This document shows, in pieces, positions 5,446-5,535 of a stretch of 5,535 bases of DNA. The notes below the pieces were generated by a model, which saw only the letters and a list, made by a program, of their open reading frames with translations, ran no database searches and was not told the origin of the DNA. The position numbers and the translations under genes were made by a program. Within the stretch, counting starts at the first letter, position 1; each line of letters begins with the position of its first letter. Origin of the DNA: an uncultured Actinomycetes bacterium. Lineage in GTDB: Bacteria > Actinomycetota > Acidimicrobiia > Acidimicrobiales > Acidimicrobilacustridaceae. Where the stretch lies: assembly GCA_945957335.1 (NCBI GenBank), contig CAMFLJ010000261.1:1-5535 (forward strand), written 5' to 3'.

Positions 5446-5535
5446 GCCGGGCCCGGGCGCGCGTCGGGCTGATCGGCGCCGGCACCATGGGCGCCCTGCA
5501 CGCGCGCGTCATCGCCGCGTCCGACCGAAGCGACC
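5442..5535 (+). CDS. Gfo/Idh/MocA family NAD(P)-dependent oxidoreductase (partial, first 31 residues)
   Basis: GTG at 5442 overlaps the aminotransferase stop as GTGA and opens a frame to the window edge. Residues 8-17 (VGLIGAGTMG) form the first strand and dinucleotide-binding turn with GxGxxG at G12-G14-G17. H20 and the following ARVIAAS match the first helix of Gfo/Idh/MocA sugar dehydrogenases. A weak G-run (5433-5437) lies 4 nt upstream, so translation probably depends on coupling to the aminotransferase. The likely role is oxidation of a nucleotide sugar to the keto form used by the aminotransferase. The substrate-binding domain and the catalytic EKP-type motif lie outside the window, so other members of the superfamily cannot be excluded. 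Confidence 0.82.
   Translation, partial: MSRARARVGLIGAGTMGALHARVIAASDRSD

Noticed and set aside
1..5535. Mobile element, CRISPR, tRNA, toxin-antitoxin or defence genes
   Set aside because: No direct-repeat array, terminal inverted repeats with a transposase, cloverleaf sequence or matching protein motif was seen on either strand.

Overview
The window is a very GC-rich stretch (roughly 70% by eye) with strong G/C preference at third codon positions, GTG starts and TAnnnT-type promoter candidates. This suggests an actinobacterium. The class cannot be fixed from this sequence, and an Acidimicrobiia-like lineage is only a guess. It is chromosomal in character: no insertion sequence, tRNA, rRNA, CRISPR array or phage gene is visible.

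All identifiable genes fit one theme, building and exporting a surface polysaccharide. On the minus strand, reading from the centre leftwards, are a polysaccharide flippase-like protein of the MOP superfamily (2858-4189), a polytopic GT-C/DUF2142-like membrane protein (1368-2777), an ABC-2 permease of the Wzm/TagG type (440-1264) and its Wzt/TagH-type ATPase (1-438, cut by the window edge). Permease and ATPase are separated by 1 nt, so they are almost certainly co-translated. On the plus strand, diverging from the flippase, are a 12-codon candidate leader ORF (4307-4345), a PLP-dependent DegT/DnrJ/EryC1/StrS sugar aminotransferase (4342-5445) and the first 31 codons of a Gfo/Idh/MocA oxidoreductase (from 5442). 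These three are linked by 4-nt ATGA and GTGA overlaps. The oxidoreductase/aminotransferase pair would make an amino-sugar nucleotide, and the minus-strand genes would move lipid-linked glycan across the membrane and perhaps modify it outside.

The non-coding gaps are short but structured. The divergent gap (4190-4341) holds a TAAGGT -10 candidate placed for leaderless transcription of the flippase gene. The 80-nt gap before the GT-C gene holds a G-quadruplex motif beside two interleaved inverted repeats that overlap the start codon. The 103-nt gap before the permease holds an extended -10 candidate followed by a perfect 10-bp-arm inverted repeat that runs into the Shine-Dalgarno sequence.

I see no clearly unprecedented system. 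The unusual points are the pairing of flippase-type and ABC-type export genes in one locus, a membrane protein of unclear role between them, and the start-region structures.
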